From positions 113,210-177,209 of the forward strand of contig NW_002060979.1 of NCBI RefSeq assembly GCF_000150275.1: a stretch of DNA of 64,000 nt, written 5' to 3'. This DNA is from Trichoplax adhaerens. Its lineage: Eukaryota; Placozoa; Uniplacotomia; Trichoplacea; Trichoplacidae. A model generated the notes under the pieces. It was given only the letters and a program-made list of their open reading frames with translations. It was not told the origin of the DNA and ran no database searches. The translations under genes and the position numbers were made by a program. Of the stretch, positions 1-19,735 are shown piece after piece (position 1 is the first letter of the stretch; every line of letters begins with the position of its first letter).

Positions 1-3000
1 CGTGAGAGATTACACCACTGGATAATTTGGCACCGAATCCAAGGGCAGGAAACATCTTGTCGCTATCATAGATGTAAAGTGCTAGTTAATTTAAATATGA
101 ATACCGCAAGTATACATCATCTTTTAACTCTACAATAAAGCAGTCGATGATATTAACGCACGTATCATAATCTTGACAAATTGCACCAACGGCCACAATA
201 GCTCGCTGATACACATTGAGATCATCAGGATCATTGTAATGGAGCGAGGATGGATGTCTAGGATTTCCTAATAATAAGTAGAGATGGTTATAAAACTAAT
301 TCACTTAAATAGTGATGGTACGTTAATTTTAGAACAAAAGTAGAACAAATAACTTTATTAAGTTAATTTCTTCGTTACCGTTTGAGGCGGTAAAGTCAAC
401 GCCGACAGTGCAATTGATTTGAGTGCTTAATGTTAAGAGAAAATGTTTTAAGTTAGAGCTGTAACTTCCTAATACGGGTACATCAATATTCTTACAATAA
501 GAGCAGAGAAATAAATCTTCGATGACGAATAGCGATATACGTTGCAGTATGTGTAACATAAGCTCTGTAAGAACATATTTTACTTATCAACGTACCCGTT
601 CTTGATATAGTCCACAAAAATTGGTTGAGGTTCAATTTCACATTGAACTACATGCAACTAGACACGAAATAAATATAACAATATCCATAGTGATAAAATG
701 AGGGCATTAATTTCTAAATTTTTGACCTCAAGTTAGTAATACTTTAGCGTTGTCGTAAATAATTTTACTAGCTTTATGAAATCTTGATATTATTATTTGA
801 ATGTACTTACTTCTCCGGAGTTTTTATATTTTTTCTTCTTGTTTTTTTTTTTTTCATTTATTAACTACAGAATAAAAATTTTACAGTTAACGATACCATA
901 TAGCAGTGTTTTAGAATAAAGATGTTCTTTTGTAGCTGTGCTATTACTTGTAAAGTGGTCGTTGATGCTGATGCACGTTTAAGTTCATCCACTGAAACCA
1001 TACATTCTCCAATGTAGTCCGGGCTACAAAATTATAAGAATAAAAATCATAATTAAAAGATCAATAGTAACATCATAAAAATAAATACCACATATTCGTA
1101 TGTAGACTTTAGGTTAAGTTTGTTGATATCATGACATACTTTCCATCTCGATTCCAATCATAGCAACTGATTTTTATCGGTCTGAAAGATAATTACATAG
1201 TCGTTATGATACTTTCAAATTTGTAGATATCATAATTACTGCCTATACTCATACATTTCGAATGTCCGATAAACGTTACTAAACGATCAGCAATCGTTAG
1301 TCGCATAATCTCTATTATATTTATTATAAAGATTCTACCTGGAATAATCACCCTCGCATAAGTCATAAGCCGAAATGATAAATGCGTCCCATTTTGGATT
1401 TAATGTATTTTTAATGACTTCCGTTTGATAGGCACACACATACCTATGATAGAACATAATAGTGCCACGTGTCATTGCAGATACTTAAAGCAGCTATAGA
1501 TTAAATCTGATCATTTGCTAATTAATAAGCTTAACATTATGCGATCTCCATGGCTATAGTTTACAACATGGGAAACTGTATCCAAGGTACAGGTGCAGAT
1601 CGATTTTTATATTTTTTAACTTACTCGTCATTCTCATCCTTGCGCATTATTTCCAAATAAGGATCAGATTTGCCAAGGAAGTCTTTTTTATCCAAGTCTG
1701 TTCCATTTATTTGCAATGTTATGAGATCCTATTTCAGGTAAAAGTTATGTAAATGCACTAGGCCTACTAGCATTATAGTAGATGTTACTATTGTTTACAG
1801 TCGATCGCTATATTAGCTGAGTTTTAGTAACGCTTGAAATATCCTAAAGTTCAAGACATAATTTACATGTAGTAACAAATCATCATTAACATTTATTGTC
1901 ATGCAACTTACGCTGACAGTGCTGTTGTTTTCTGTATCAACTAAAGGATCATCAGAACGTATAATTAGAAGACAGTTGTTGAATTAAATATATATATTGA
2001 AAAGAGATGGGATTAAATTTAAAGTTTACGATAAAATGAATCGATACATGGTCGATAAATGCTTGTGGCAGCATGCAACGACCATAGTTGACAAACTCGC
2101 AAGTTCTTAAAAATACCGTTTTTAAAATAGAAAATATTGCATAGTATACTGAAAAAGAATTATACAATATATATAAATACACTTAATCAAAAAAAATAGA
2201 TCACTTACTAATAATTTCAGCTTTGCTACTTTCCGATCTAAAGGTGTGGTAATAGTAATAAAGGAAAAGTTAGAATAATAACATATGCATTCTAATAATA
2301 TTTACGAGAACATTTGAGTTTCAATGTAAATATGTATAGGCTTAATTTGTATAGAAATATTTTGACAATTTACCCAAGCCTTGCAGCTAAATTTCCTTTA
2401 TTACTGAGTAATATACCAAGTGTACATTCTACGTCACCTAGCAAAAACTGAAAGCCATAGTATTAATAATTGCTAGGTAGTGTATGGCTCATATCAGTGA
2501 TGGCGTTGAAACCAATTGCTAAAATTTATTAGGGATTAATGAAGGAAATTAGAGTACGTATTGCATTCTTACCTCTTCCGAGATTTCTCCAGAAGCATCT
2601 ACAGCGAATCTATGTAGAAAGTTTAGTTAAAACGTTGTTACTTAAATGCAGAATTGATGTATGTTGTATACTTTTAATGCTGCTTATTCCTGATTGCTTT
2701 ATAGCCCTTAAAAGCTAATTTAACGATGATTTTCTTATATGAATACTGCCATTTTGCTTACGGCAATATTGATATTCAATTAATTATTCAGATTTTTATA
2801 TAGATTAAACTTATGTTGGCATATTTGCCAGGGCAATAAGTATTAATGAAACCTATTTTAGTGAGAGCCTAACTAGTTATAAAATTATACCTCAAAGCTA
2901 ATACTATCGAGAAAACTTTACCGCATTTTCTAGATTTATTAAGTAGAGCCTCTATCAAAATCTAATTTGCTACTAGATCAACGTAATTCATTTAGCACAG

Positions 3001-6000
3001 CTTTATACTGCTTAATACCAGATTGCTACGACGATATTGATAGTTTAATATACTTAGATTACATCGGCTCAGCCATTACACTAGATTATATTATTAAAAG
3101 GTACAACCAATATATATGGCTGGATACTTACACTTCAAACTTCAGTCGCTGATACTGTTCAAAGTAATAAGCCATGGGAAAATTTTGAGCAAAACGTGGA
3201 TTTAAATTATCTAAAACGACTTCAGTCCTACCATACTACATGAATCGGTGTTGATTATACCCATAGAAGTGAAATTGAAGAATAATAAAATAAAATTTAT
3301 CATTTGTGGTTCATCAAAGTATTGCAATAGTAATCATGATTACTGGCTATAAATTGAGAAATAATGCTTCAGATATTGCATATCAAAAGATAGCACTATA
3401 CAATAGTTAAACTACCAGCTAAATGATCGGAAATGTAATTAAGATTTCAATTATACAAGCAAAGGAACATGCACTCATGAGATCGCTGCTGTTTTTCGGT
3501 GTATTAATGAACCATATTCTAGATCCATACAGAAACAGATACATGTAAAATGGAAGACGAAAGTATTCGATTGTAGTAAAATCATCGTGAGAAAATGGAT
3601 ATTCGGTCTACTTTTACTATGCTTACTAAATTATTTTCTTATATATCTATCGATGGTCTAATTACACCGGTAGGTACAGTATAAATGCAAGTATTCCAAC
3701 TGCAGTAAAATGCTAGTAATCTACTTATCATCTTTTCTTAAACAAGAAAGAGTAGATCCAAGAAACGAATTACTGTATTCACAAATTACCAGAACTGATG
3801 TCAAAATTGATTCAAAGAGCTAACTCTAGTATAAGCAATATACGAGTACTGTAGGCAAATTCGCAATATCAGTAGAGTAATAAACGCGATTTTAGCTATT
3901 TAGTCGATTAAAATGTCCAATGCTTGCACAATTTAGCATGTAAGTACAATTTAGACTAACGATTAGATCTATTTCAAGGTTCAAAGACTCTACAACATTT
4001 ATATAGAAGGTTTAGGGCCAAAATGGACGTTGTCTTACTCTAAAGTTACCACGACTCCAACCATATAAAGTAAAGTAAATAATCACGTTCATTGCTCACA
4101 AGTAGACCGAAAAAATTATACTATCTTCCGTAGAAATTACCACTACTCTATCCCATGGAATTTATCACTAAGATAGTGGTCAATAATTAAGTACTGTAAA
4201 GTAGGCAAAGAGGCCATTAATTAACCGTATCTTATTTCAAAATATTGTGGCTACTACATTCCATCACTTAGAGTTGATGATTATAGTTGAAATTATTAAT
4301 AAATACAATAGATTGTAGAAGACATTTTATCGACTCGATCGAAGCAAAAATGCCACCACTTTATGATATGGAATTCATCACTACAAAGACTAAAAAGCTG
4401 GTGAAAACCGACTCATAGTAATAATCAATTCTTGAGCGAATTCATTCAAAATTCCGCTAAAAAATATCAACATTGATGATGCTTATAGCTCAATGAGTGC
4501 CTTTTTACAGAGGTCTAATGTTGGAATAGCTCATCTTTCTTAAACTATCTATCGACCTCGAGAATTTTAAATATTATTGGCGAGAATCACTTTCTCTACA
4601 CTATTTGATCCATTCTAATTATGCAGTAAGACATTAGTTTGATGATAAACAATATTGCATTGTCAATAATTTATTATTGTAATGCTCTATTGTAACTTAA
4701 TAGCCGCCATTATAGGCATGAAATAGAGCTGTAGAAGTAAACTAACACTGAGCAACGCCTACATGGCTAGCAGCGTTGGCTCGTTGGCGTAGGCAAAGAT
4801 GGAAGTAAGCGTTAATTAGGTCAACGGTTCTCAACGTGGACATCATTGATACAAGGTGAAAATGAAATAGAGATTAATAACTATCATTAACAATATACAA
4901 ACATTGAAACTAAACAACATCATCTTACCTCAATATATTCGCCATCTTCGTCCCAAAAGTTGACCACTGCCACTGTATGATGGGTACAATAAAAAATTTT
5001 AAAATGTCATCATAATAAGCAACTAATTAGCAAAAGGAGAATTGGTTTTCAATTTAGCTCATAATTTATTCATGATGCTAAACGATGATCAAATCATCAT
5101 CGTTAGCATGCTAATCTGGACATTAAAGGGCGACATTTAATCGATGAAATATCTACAAAATGAAGGATTCACGTTACAATCCAATCTTAAACTACTTTTC
5201 AGTCGCTGTTGATTGAATTGATTTCATTCTTCAGCTTTAAAATGATCAATCCATTAGCAACATGTTGCACATGCGATTAGAATTAATGATTTGAGAACGA
5301 TCATCAATGAAACTTTGATTGCCAGAAGTCTTTTTTTTTTTTTAATTAGTAATGTCATCATTGTATATTGTCTTAAGCCATGTAGGTAAACTTGTTTTGC
5401 TGTCTGTACAACATGGAGCTAATACAGTTCTCAACAAGCTTTGTGCGGGCTGTAAGCAAGCGTTCAGCCATGACGGAAAAGTTTCTTCCGCATGGCAATG
5501 GATACAGTCATCCATCTACAAATACGACCCCAGCTGGCAACAATGCCGGCAAACTTGATTTAAAATTTCTATGTCATGATAATCATCCACAGTACTGTAG
5601 ATTGGACACTCTTGGACACTGTTGATCGTTGTTGGTGAAATAGATCAGATTAAGTTAAAGAAAAAGTGATGATTTGTCAGTAAATACGCGTACAAATAAA
5701 TTAGCTTGCCCATGTCCTGTACTATAATGAATATCTGCGCTAGATTAGGAATCAAATCGGATAAATATTTTGAGCTGATTGATTTCAATATCGTGTCGCT
5801 GATCAATGGTGATGAAATGGATTAGATGAGAATATGGAGGTAAAAAAATGATGATAATTGACCTACTAATATAAATACAAGCGTATATCGATGGATAATA
5901 AATAGGATAAACGCGTTAACGAAATTATGATTATTATCGATGATAGATTACATTCGTAATGAATCGGATAAGCATTTCGATTAATTAATTTGAGCATCAT

Positions 6001-7563
6001 GTCGCAGATGGTGATAAAATATATCAAATGAGAACAATCATCTACATAAAAAATGATTTGCCAGCGAACATAAACCCAATAGCGATGATACTCGTATAGG
6101 CATTAGGGCAGTTTGCAAAATGACCGATTTCGCATACGGTCACGTTCATATCGATAACCAATTTCGTTGAATGTGCCTACTACGATTATCATCTGCCATA
6201 GATTCCAAAATGATCCATTGGATAAGTATTTGATATGGCCGTATGAAATCAATTGGAGCATCATGTCACTGATCGATGATGATGAAATGGGCTAGATAGG
6301 ATCATAAAGCTAAAAAAAGAAATGATCTCCAAACTAAGTCAATACAAACTGATTGTACGTGATAGATTAGATCAGTGATCCATCGGATAAGCACTTTGCA
6401 ATGATTTTAGCATCATGTCGCTTTATTAAGTTAATACTGACGAAATGAATCCGATGAGACTATTGATCTCGTCGAAACGACTGACGATGTGCCGTTAAGG
6501 TTAAGTGCAAATAAAAACTCGTATCCATGCACACAACGAGAAATTTCTGCTGGTAAATTGAACGCGTCCATTCCCATGATGTGATCATCGGTGATCGATC
6601 AGACGAACTTTTTTGTAACAATTTTAATACTGAGTTAAAAAAAAAATACCGGTATGCAACAAATAAAAGGAAATAAAATAAGTTCATATGCTACAATTTA
6701 TGATGACGATCGATCAAAAGAGCATTGATCATTTCTTATTCATCTTAGCATCATCTAGTATCGCTATAGTAATGAAATGAATCAGATGATGGCGTTCATT
6801 GACAACAAGAATGATGTCTAGTCAGTAAATTATAACACAATATCGTGGACGAGTTCATTAAATAATGATCCTCTACGATAGGTTGGATTTATAGTAGACA
6901 AAATAGGGACTTTCTGCATTGCTTTAGCACTGTAGGGTTCATCGATGCTGGCAATATTGAATAGAATATAGAAGTAAATGATGATTTGTTAGTAAGTAAC
7001 AAATTATGTTGTATCCGTCCTCATAACTAATACGATCATCAAGGATCGATTGGATAGGCGTTTTGATTCATTTTAGCATCATGTTACTCATTAAGGCTGG
7101 CGAATTATTTAGGTAAGATGAAAGCAAGAATGGAAAGCAGATCGTAAAATTGGCCATGGAAACATAAATCCATGAATATCAATCAACAAATTCGGCTAAT
7201 CCTCTTGACGATCGATAGCCTACTTGGTCATTTCATTTACTTTCACCCTACTCCATTCTAAACTTACGCATGCCAGGCTTGGATTTCAGATCATCTTGTG
7301 GTACATTTCTGACCCATCACATAGAAGAATTAAAAATTGGCTCATGTTAGCAAGACGTAAGTAATAGGAAAAATGGCCAAGATGAATTTCAAGCCATTTT
7401 AATAATTCAGTTTATTATTTTGGGGTGCACAGTTTCTGAATTAATTGCTCTTCTACGCGTATCTTCCATCTGCAAGGTACTCAAAAAATAGGCGATTCTA
7501 TCATTACCTGCATGAAATACGGATAGTAACTTCTGCAGTGATAGAAGAAGCTTCTCCAGCCAT
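1..7563 (-). CDS. Copine A (3'-truncated by window edge)
   Basis: Copine: two C2 domains followed by a von Willebrand A (copine) domain; a calcium-responsive membrane-binding protein. Coding exons seen, in transcript order: 7508-7563, 4929-4972, 3132-3235, 2573-2609, 2374-2447, 2209-2237, 1912-1931, 1625-1728, 1339-1443, 1140-1181, 948-1023, 811-864, 596-657, 379-425, 162-267 and 1-62 (cut). The start is MAGEASSITAEVTIRISC, matching the start of the other copies. The small exon carrying the NKD..SKSDP loop should lie between 4973 and 7507 but was not found. C2B reads DKKDFLGKSDPYLEI; the A-domain MIDAS motif is GVDFTASNG. This is the most divergent copy: the linker after C2A is shorter and several C2 calcium ligands are replaced. 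About seven 3' exons lie beyond base 1. The family call is firm; whether the gene is fully functional is open because exon 2 is missing from the model. Confidence 0.88.
4973..7507. repeat. Large copine A first intron with degenerate dispersed repeats
   Basis: Non-coding 2.5-kb stretch between the first and next recognised exon of copine A. It contains at least six diverged copies of one module near 5257, 5789, 5994, 6257, 6409, 6747 and 7074. The core resembles GGATAAGCATTT, then AGCATCATGTCGCTG, then GATGAAATGGAT. Spacing is irregular (about 150-530 bp). A 14-base T run lies near 5331-5344. A short palindrome TTAGCATGCTAA lies near 5103-5114. The missing second coding exon of copine A is expected here. 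Confidence 0.55.
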
Positions 7564-8868
7564 CGTTGAACTTGTTCAATGTGTAGTAATCGAGAGTAGA
7601 GAGCAAAAGGATAGAAGTTGTTGTTAATCAAGGTGGAAAGGAAACCTGCGGAAGTGTTAAAGTGATGATTTTTAGTTGAATTCGTTGTAGCAATTTCTTA
7701 TACTGTTGATACTTGACTGACTCAGATAGGAGTGCATGCGGTATGAATTTACTATGCGATTCAAAATAGCGTCGTACGAGAGGACAGACAGAAAAATGGC
7801 TCGACGGAACAAGCGCTATATACTGTATCATAACCTACTACAATATCAATATTGTAACCATTACAAGTGTCCTTATTCGATCAATCTGTATAGACAGAGC
7901 GGCTGGCATGAAAGCCTTTGCCTTTTGGCGTGAATAACTTGATCACGCAAGCGCAGTCCTTTCATGGTAACGCCTACAAGAAATCAAAAAATAGAATAAA
8001 CGAATTATCATCAGTTTAAAATTCTTCCTTCTAAACGCTAAAACGTCCTGGATTCCCATCGCTGCTTGCTATTGTGTCGTGGAAAAATACTCTAATTGCT
8101 ACAGAGATAGTAACTGATAATGGACAAGTCGATCAGGATATTAGTCCTGTACTACTGTCGGCAATGGGTCGGTAGGTTAACGTAGAATGCCTCTTCATTT
8201 TATACCCAAATTTCAACCTTCAATTTGTATTCAACAATTGTGTAGATTGAATTTTTTATTGATGAGAAGGAATCACCTGATTACACAAATTTAGAATATG
8301 CCCAGTTGCCCACGGTCAAATGTAATAGTTTTAGAGTAGAACAAATTGTAGCAATTAGAGATGACATCATTATGTTTTAAGCAAATGGTCAAGTCGTTAT
8401 GCAATATTGTACCATGCTTCTACTACCCAAAACAACGGATAACCACTCCGATCGTAACGGTCGCAAAGTACTGTACTGACAATTACTTCTGGTGTACCTA
8501 TTGTTAGCCATTCCAGCACTTTATGCGTAAAACACAAGAAAGCAACCATTAGAATGGTTTGTTTTGCCCGTATACAATATAATCCAGCCCGCCCTAGATG
8601 CTAGCACTACCCAATTGTATTCGTTATTGTTCTCAATCGAGTCAGTATAGCATAAATATGAGACACGATTTATGTCCATATTGGTTTATTTTGTGGGGTT
8701 AAAGTGGTTAAACCCCCTAATAGAATAGTATTGCCATTCTAGCATCATCAACAGGTGGATTGCAAGATTTTCTGCCTCGCGAAACACTACCGAAATCCTA
8801 TAATAAACCATCAAGGTTAAGGGATGCTTATTTTATAGTCGCAATCTGAGTCAACAGTGTAGATGGCA
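7564..8868. other. Intergenic spacer, copine A start to tRNA-Glu
   Basis: Lies upstream of the copine A start codon, so it should hold that gene's promoter and any 5' untranslated exon. Short open frames on both strands (for example 7628-7831 and 7736-7933) overlap each other and match no family I know. No other gene was recognised. Confidence 0.4.
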
Positions 8869-8940
8869 TCCCATATGGTCTAGTGGTTAGGATTCCTGGC
8901 TTTCACCCAGGCGGCCCGGGTTCGATTCCCGGTGTGGGAA
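8869..8940 (+). tRNA. tRNA-Glu (anticodon TTC)
   Basis: A 72-nt cloverleaf without intron. The acceptor stem TCCCATA pairs with TGTGGGA (one T-G pair), with discriminator A. The anticodon arm is CCTGG-CTTTCAC-CCAGG, giving anticodon TTC. The T arm is CCGGG-TTCGATT-CCCGG. The internal A box (TGGTCTAGTGG) and B box (GGTTCGATTCC) for RNA polymerase III are intact. A T6 run at about 8946-8951 follows and can serve as terminator. CCA is not encoded in the mature position, as usual in eukaryotes. It is the only plus-strand gene recognised. Confidence 0.97.
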
Positions 8941-8944
8941 CCAT

Positions 8945-8951
8945 GAATTTT
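8945..8951 (+). terminator. Pol III T-run terminator of tRNA-Glu
   Basis: A run of six T starts about five bases after the tRNA 3' end, the normal RNA polymerase III stop signal. Confidence 0.75.
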
Positions 8952-10645
8952 TTCCCCTTTTGCAGAAAGATCCAGAATCTTCTTCCCTGCGCCATATCAT
9001 AAACTACAAGAAGAATATCGATATCTTCTCCTGGTCCATGGATATACGCAGCGATATAGAGCATCCATTTGATAGTACACTATAATGGATAATATTCTTT
9101 TTGCTAGGCTATTATAGTGGTATGATATTGACTATTTGCTTCATTTCTCTCCAATACATAACAAGTTTGCCATCACCAAAATATCTAATCGCTTTTATCA
9201 TTCCTATAATTAATAATCATCATCATTGGTGCAGCAATCCTATGGACAGTCTATCCCAGCATGTTCTAGACCATATATGCGTATAGTGCAGTAAGATCAA
9301 GAATTTCTACACCAAAAAAATTCTTTCATATCACTAAGTAGTAGAAATTGCGTGTGAAAAGAAACTATTATTAGCGGCATCTTTGTGATGTACCTTACTT
9401 GGCTAGTAGAGTTCTAATAGATGTTAATTGTTATTTTTATAGTGCATATTGATATATATAAGCTGATATTGCGAATTATAATCTACAGATTCTCTAAATA
9501 CTACTCTATTACACACTGCTTCATCATCTCATTTAATACTATCATAGATATAATGTTAAAATCTTCAAGAATCGATGCTAACACATACGAGCTGACAACT
9601 TCTAATTGTAAACAGTAAATATAGTACATGTTGATCCAAAATGGAATATTAAGAGTTATCTTATATCGTTATTTAGACAAATAATACACTAGATTTAAAT
9701 ATACAACCATTTCAAATATCATCACATACCATAAGTATCATATACTTAGATAACATTATTGGGTACAATATTGTATTCCTTATTAATTTCTTTAAGCATG
9801 CTACTTTTATACAGAAGCACTTAAATAGAATCAGCTTACACATCATCAGCATGGTGTATTTGCACTATGACACAGAACAACTATCTACCGTATACAATCA
9901 AGACAAGGGGTTAACTATCCTACCTAGCATAGCAATTATAGACCTGAGCAAATGCTACGACACATCTCCATAAGCATAGTGCCTACATTGTAATAATAAA
10001 CTTAGTGATAAATTAAGCATCAGCTGTTAACGCATTTTTGTTCACTATTACATAGTTATGATTGCAAAATTCCAGTTTTAAAACCACTTAAAACCGAATA
10101 ATGATACTCCTATGAAGGCGAAAGTAATATCTAGTATTATCCCTATAAATTTTTAACGATATAAGGTAAGAGATAGAATTTTGGGGATAAATTCGTAATA
10201 TTACGAGTAAATAGCTAGGAAATAGATAAGTCTTTGGTATTTAATATTGCGCATTAATAATTATAATCAGAAATAATATGAAAATATCAAGCATAAATTA
10301 TATTATAATGCATTAGTCATTACTTTTACTCTATTATTCGAAAGTACTTTAATGGCATTAAGATTTATCGATATTATTACGCATATTTTATTACACAGCA
10401 AGTTGGTCAATTTATTGCTAAAATGTTCCACCAAGATTGCACAAATTTTTATACATCAATTACAACGTTGATAGGAAACAAATACGTTATTCTACATATA
10501 TAAAATAAAGGCTGATGGATATAATTTTATGCTAATAGTATTCCTATCATTTTCTGTACGGGCAGAAACAAACTATATTCATGCTACCAGATTTCAACTT
10601 ACACCAGTACGAGGTGGTTACAGTGTTAATTATTAAATAACAGTG
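8952..10645. other. Spacer between tRNA-Glu and copine B 3' end
   Basis: AT-rich with short chance open frames (9101-9286 and 9421-9618, plus strand) that show no family motif and no splice-flanked homology. The left part of copine B's 3' untranslated region must lie just below 10646. Nothing else recognised. Confidence 0.4.
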
Positions 10646-16936
<6,291 letters not shown>

Positions 16937-19735
16937 TTGCCACTAGAAAAAAAAGTTGGATAATACAAAGTGAGGAATGCACATAGCTACAAGCTTGCAG
17001 ACATTCCTTGCATCATGACTCTTGTATTTACTACATTAACCTTCATTGCAGAACAAACTACACGCATCAATAATTTATAATTATAATCGACTGCAGTCTA
17101 TTTTTATATAATAACACTTTTGGAATTCTCTCAAGATAATCGAATAGTATTATCTATGTACAGAATGGAATCGATCATCATCAAACTGTAACCTGGATTT
17201 CAGCACTTGATTTTTCCTTCTGTTGTGAAATTGAGAACAAAAACCAATTTGGACTGTAGTTGTTGACTAGAGTTATTCAATGCTATAATAGCACATAAGC
17301 GTGATAAAAAACTTTGCAAATGTTGTAAGAAGAACTAGAATTGCACGCACAACTTCAATTGAATAAGTAAAATGAGTTTGTCAAACTATGCTAACTTTCC
17401 TTCCTCTAGCGTCGCTTTTCACACAGTTTCAGTAGTGATAGAATTGGTTGACAATCGCCGATGTAGAAGGCTACAATATGGATAGTCAATATCCTCTAGA
17501 AATACTGTATAGTAGTTACTTGATTTGCATCGTCTTACAGTGAATAGCGGACCATGAGCCATTTTCGACTTTTCTTACTATACAATCTCGACCTCCCCTA
17601 GTCATTTTAACCTTAACCTTTATTTATTTAGCTACTACGCTACAATGTAACGTGTGAAAGTAGAATGTAAACACTTGTTCACTCCCTTTTTGCTGTTTCT
17701 TTGCTTAAACAAGATACGGAGAGATTGAAAATTTTTCTTTTCCTTCTAAATTAGGTCTAGGGGCGTCCATCAACTAAAGGCATCATCAAGTTTTCTAAAT
17801 GCCAAGATGGATTGGATTGACTGCCTTACATGGGCTTGAGTGAATTAAATCAAACCCTAGTTAACCTTTGGCTACAATGATTCAAGCATGGAATAGAATA
17901 GTTCATGACCTCTTAGAGATGGAATAATCTCTGGGGAGGTGAGATCACACAAAGAGAATGCAATGTCGACAAGCTATAAAATGTGAATGAAGAAAGAGCA
18001 ATCAGCAATTTCAATACGCTGCAAGTGATAATAAGTTGTGATTACCAATCTTTCTAAAAAAACAACCAAAAAATAGAAAGAAATGGATGGCAGATCGGCC
18101 ATACTTTCTATTTAGCTTTACATAGATCGAATTTGAATTTTGGTAATGATAAATATTGTACGCATGCAACAACTATTAGTTCAAAAGCTGGGTGATTTAC
18201 AAGCATCACCCTGTAAGTGATTCTTTATTTTTTCCACCATGTTTTGGCTTCCTTTAGCCGTAATGCATGGCGTCATTTGTTACCGTTTGCATCAGTCTTA
18301 TCAGTGGACGGAAGACTCAATTTCACTGTAGTTTCTTATAAAAAAATGTTGTAAAATCGCCATTTTACAACATATAACGGTACACGCTTTAAATCAATTT
18401 TTCTTATGTTAGGTCCTTTATTCATATGAATTATTGCAATAGTAATATTGACTGAACCTTCATCTACCAGCACATAGAATATTAAGTCATTTTAACTGCA
18501 ATGAAGGAAGTCGATTTTTGACATCGAAATTCTAAAACGAAGTTAAACATGCTGTACGAGCTCGTACTGTATCAGGAAAAGGGTTTCCTATCTTCAGTTG
18601 TGTCACAACTGCATAACTACAATCCTTTTCTCTATTTTGCCGTGCAGTTCGCTATTGCTCAATCTAAAATTGCTATCAAATACCAAACTTTGCGTCATTA
18701 AAAGTGGTATTCCTGGCGATGATCGTTTTCTACTATAATAAGATTAGTTTCATCGATATGTTGCTGAACAAGTGCACCAGCTATCTAACGTATTTTTTTG
18801 TTACTGAATGCGCGCGGCGTATAGATAAAGTAAAGCATTAATCATAACATGGAGACATCAAGCTTGTCTATGTTTTTCATACTCAGTACCAAAAACTTTA
18901 TTTTCAAAGCTATCCTAGAGGCAACATTCCAAAAATATGATATTGTTGAACGCATATTGCATGTATCGATATAGTCAATTTATAAATTCATAAACATTAT
19001 AATCTAATATTATCAGTAGGGCTATAAATGTATTAAATTATAACTGCCAATAGATTACTTGCAGTTAAATAATGATATAGAAAATTCATCCATTTTCACG
19101 TAGTTACACAGCACTATAGAATTTCAATGATATTTACAGCTAATAAACTGTTGGTACTAAGAGCGAAAATATCGCCTATATAAGGTATTTTTCATATAAC
19201 ATTTTCAATGAAATACGGACAAGTTGACAACGAGAGATTGATAAGACGCATTTAATATGCAGGCAGGATATGTAATTTTAAACACAGCTGAACCAGTTCC
19301 TTACAGATCATGATTGATAGGCTTAGCTGAAGTAATGGGCTATTAATAACATTATAATATTCATGGGACGTAAGTAAAAGTAGTGCAATAGACGAAAGGT
19401 ATAAAAATGAAATCTTTTCACAAAGGCATAACACGCTGTGTTTCCATGCTTAGTTGTTAATGTTGGCACTGCATTGAAACAGTATAGCCGTAATACCGAA
19501 ATATACTTATCTTAGAAATCATTACCTTACCTTATCGCAACACATTAGGGGTGTAGTACAACAGGTTATTGTATTCTTACATACATAACATAACATAGAT
19601 CTACAGCTAAATAGTTTGCATGAAAATATATCGTAATCAGGAAACAGGATTAGAATTTTAACTGAGATAGGCCAACAGTAGATAACTACCAACCATTGTG
19701 TTATCTCCATTCGCTGCTCGTTTTCAACCAGCTAT
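16937..19735. other. Spacer, copine B start to copine C 3' end
   Basis: Should contain the copine B promoter (right of 16936) and the copine C 3' untranslated region (left of 19736). A perfect 12-bp inverted repeat lies at 18346-18373 (listed separately). Minus-strand open frames 19252-19434 and 19522-19710 are short, cysteine-rich and unlike any family I know; they are not called. Confidence 0.4.
18346..18373. repeat. Perfect 12-bp inverted repeat, 4-nt loop
   Basis: ATGTTGTAAAAT is followed by CGCC and then its exact complement ATTTTACAACAT. It would form a 12-bp hairpin in either transcript or in DNA. It stands alone in the spacer between copines B and C. Function unknown. Confidence 0.8.

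Noticed and set aside
5352-5625. Plus-strand frames with several cysteines
   Set aside because: They lie in copine A's first intron, overlap in two frames and resemble no family.
7200-7240. Candidate for the missing copine A exon 2 (CCTACTTGG donor-like site)
   Set aside because: In the required frame it contains a stop and does not encode the KSDP motif.
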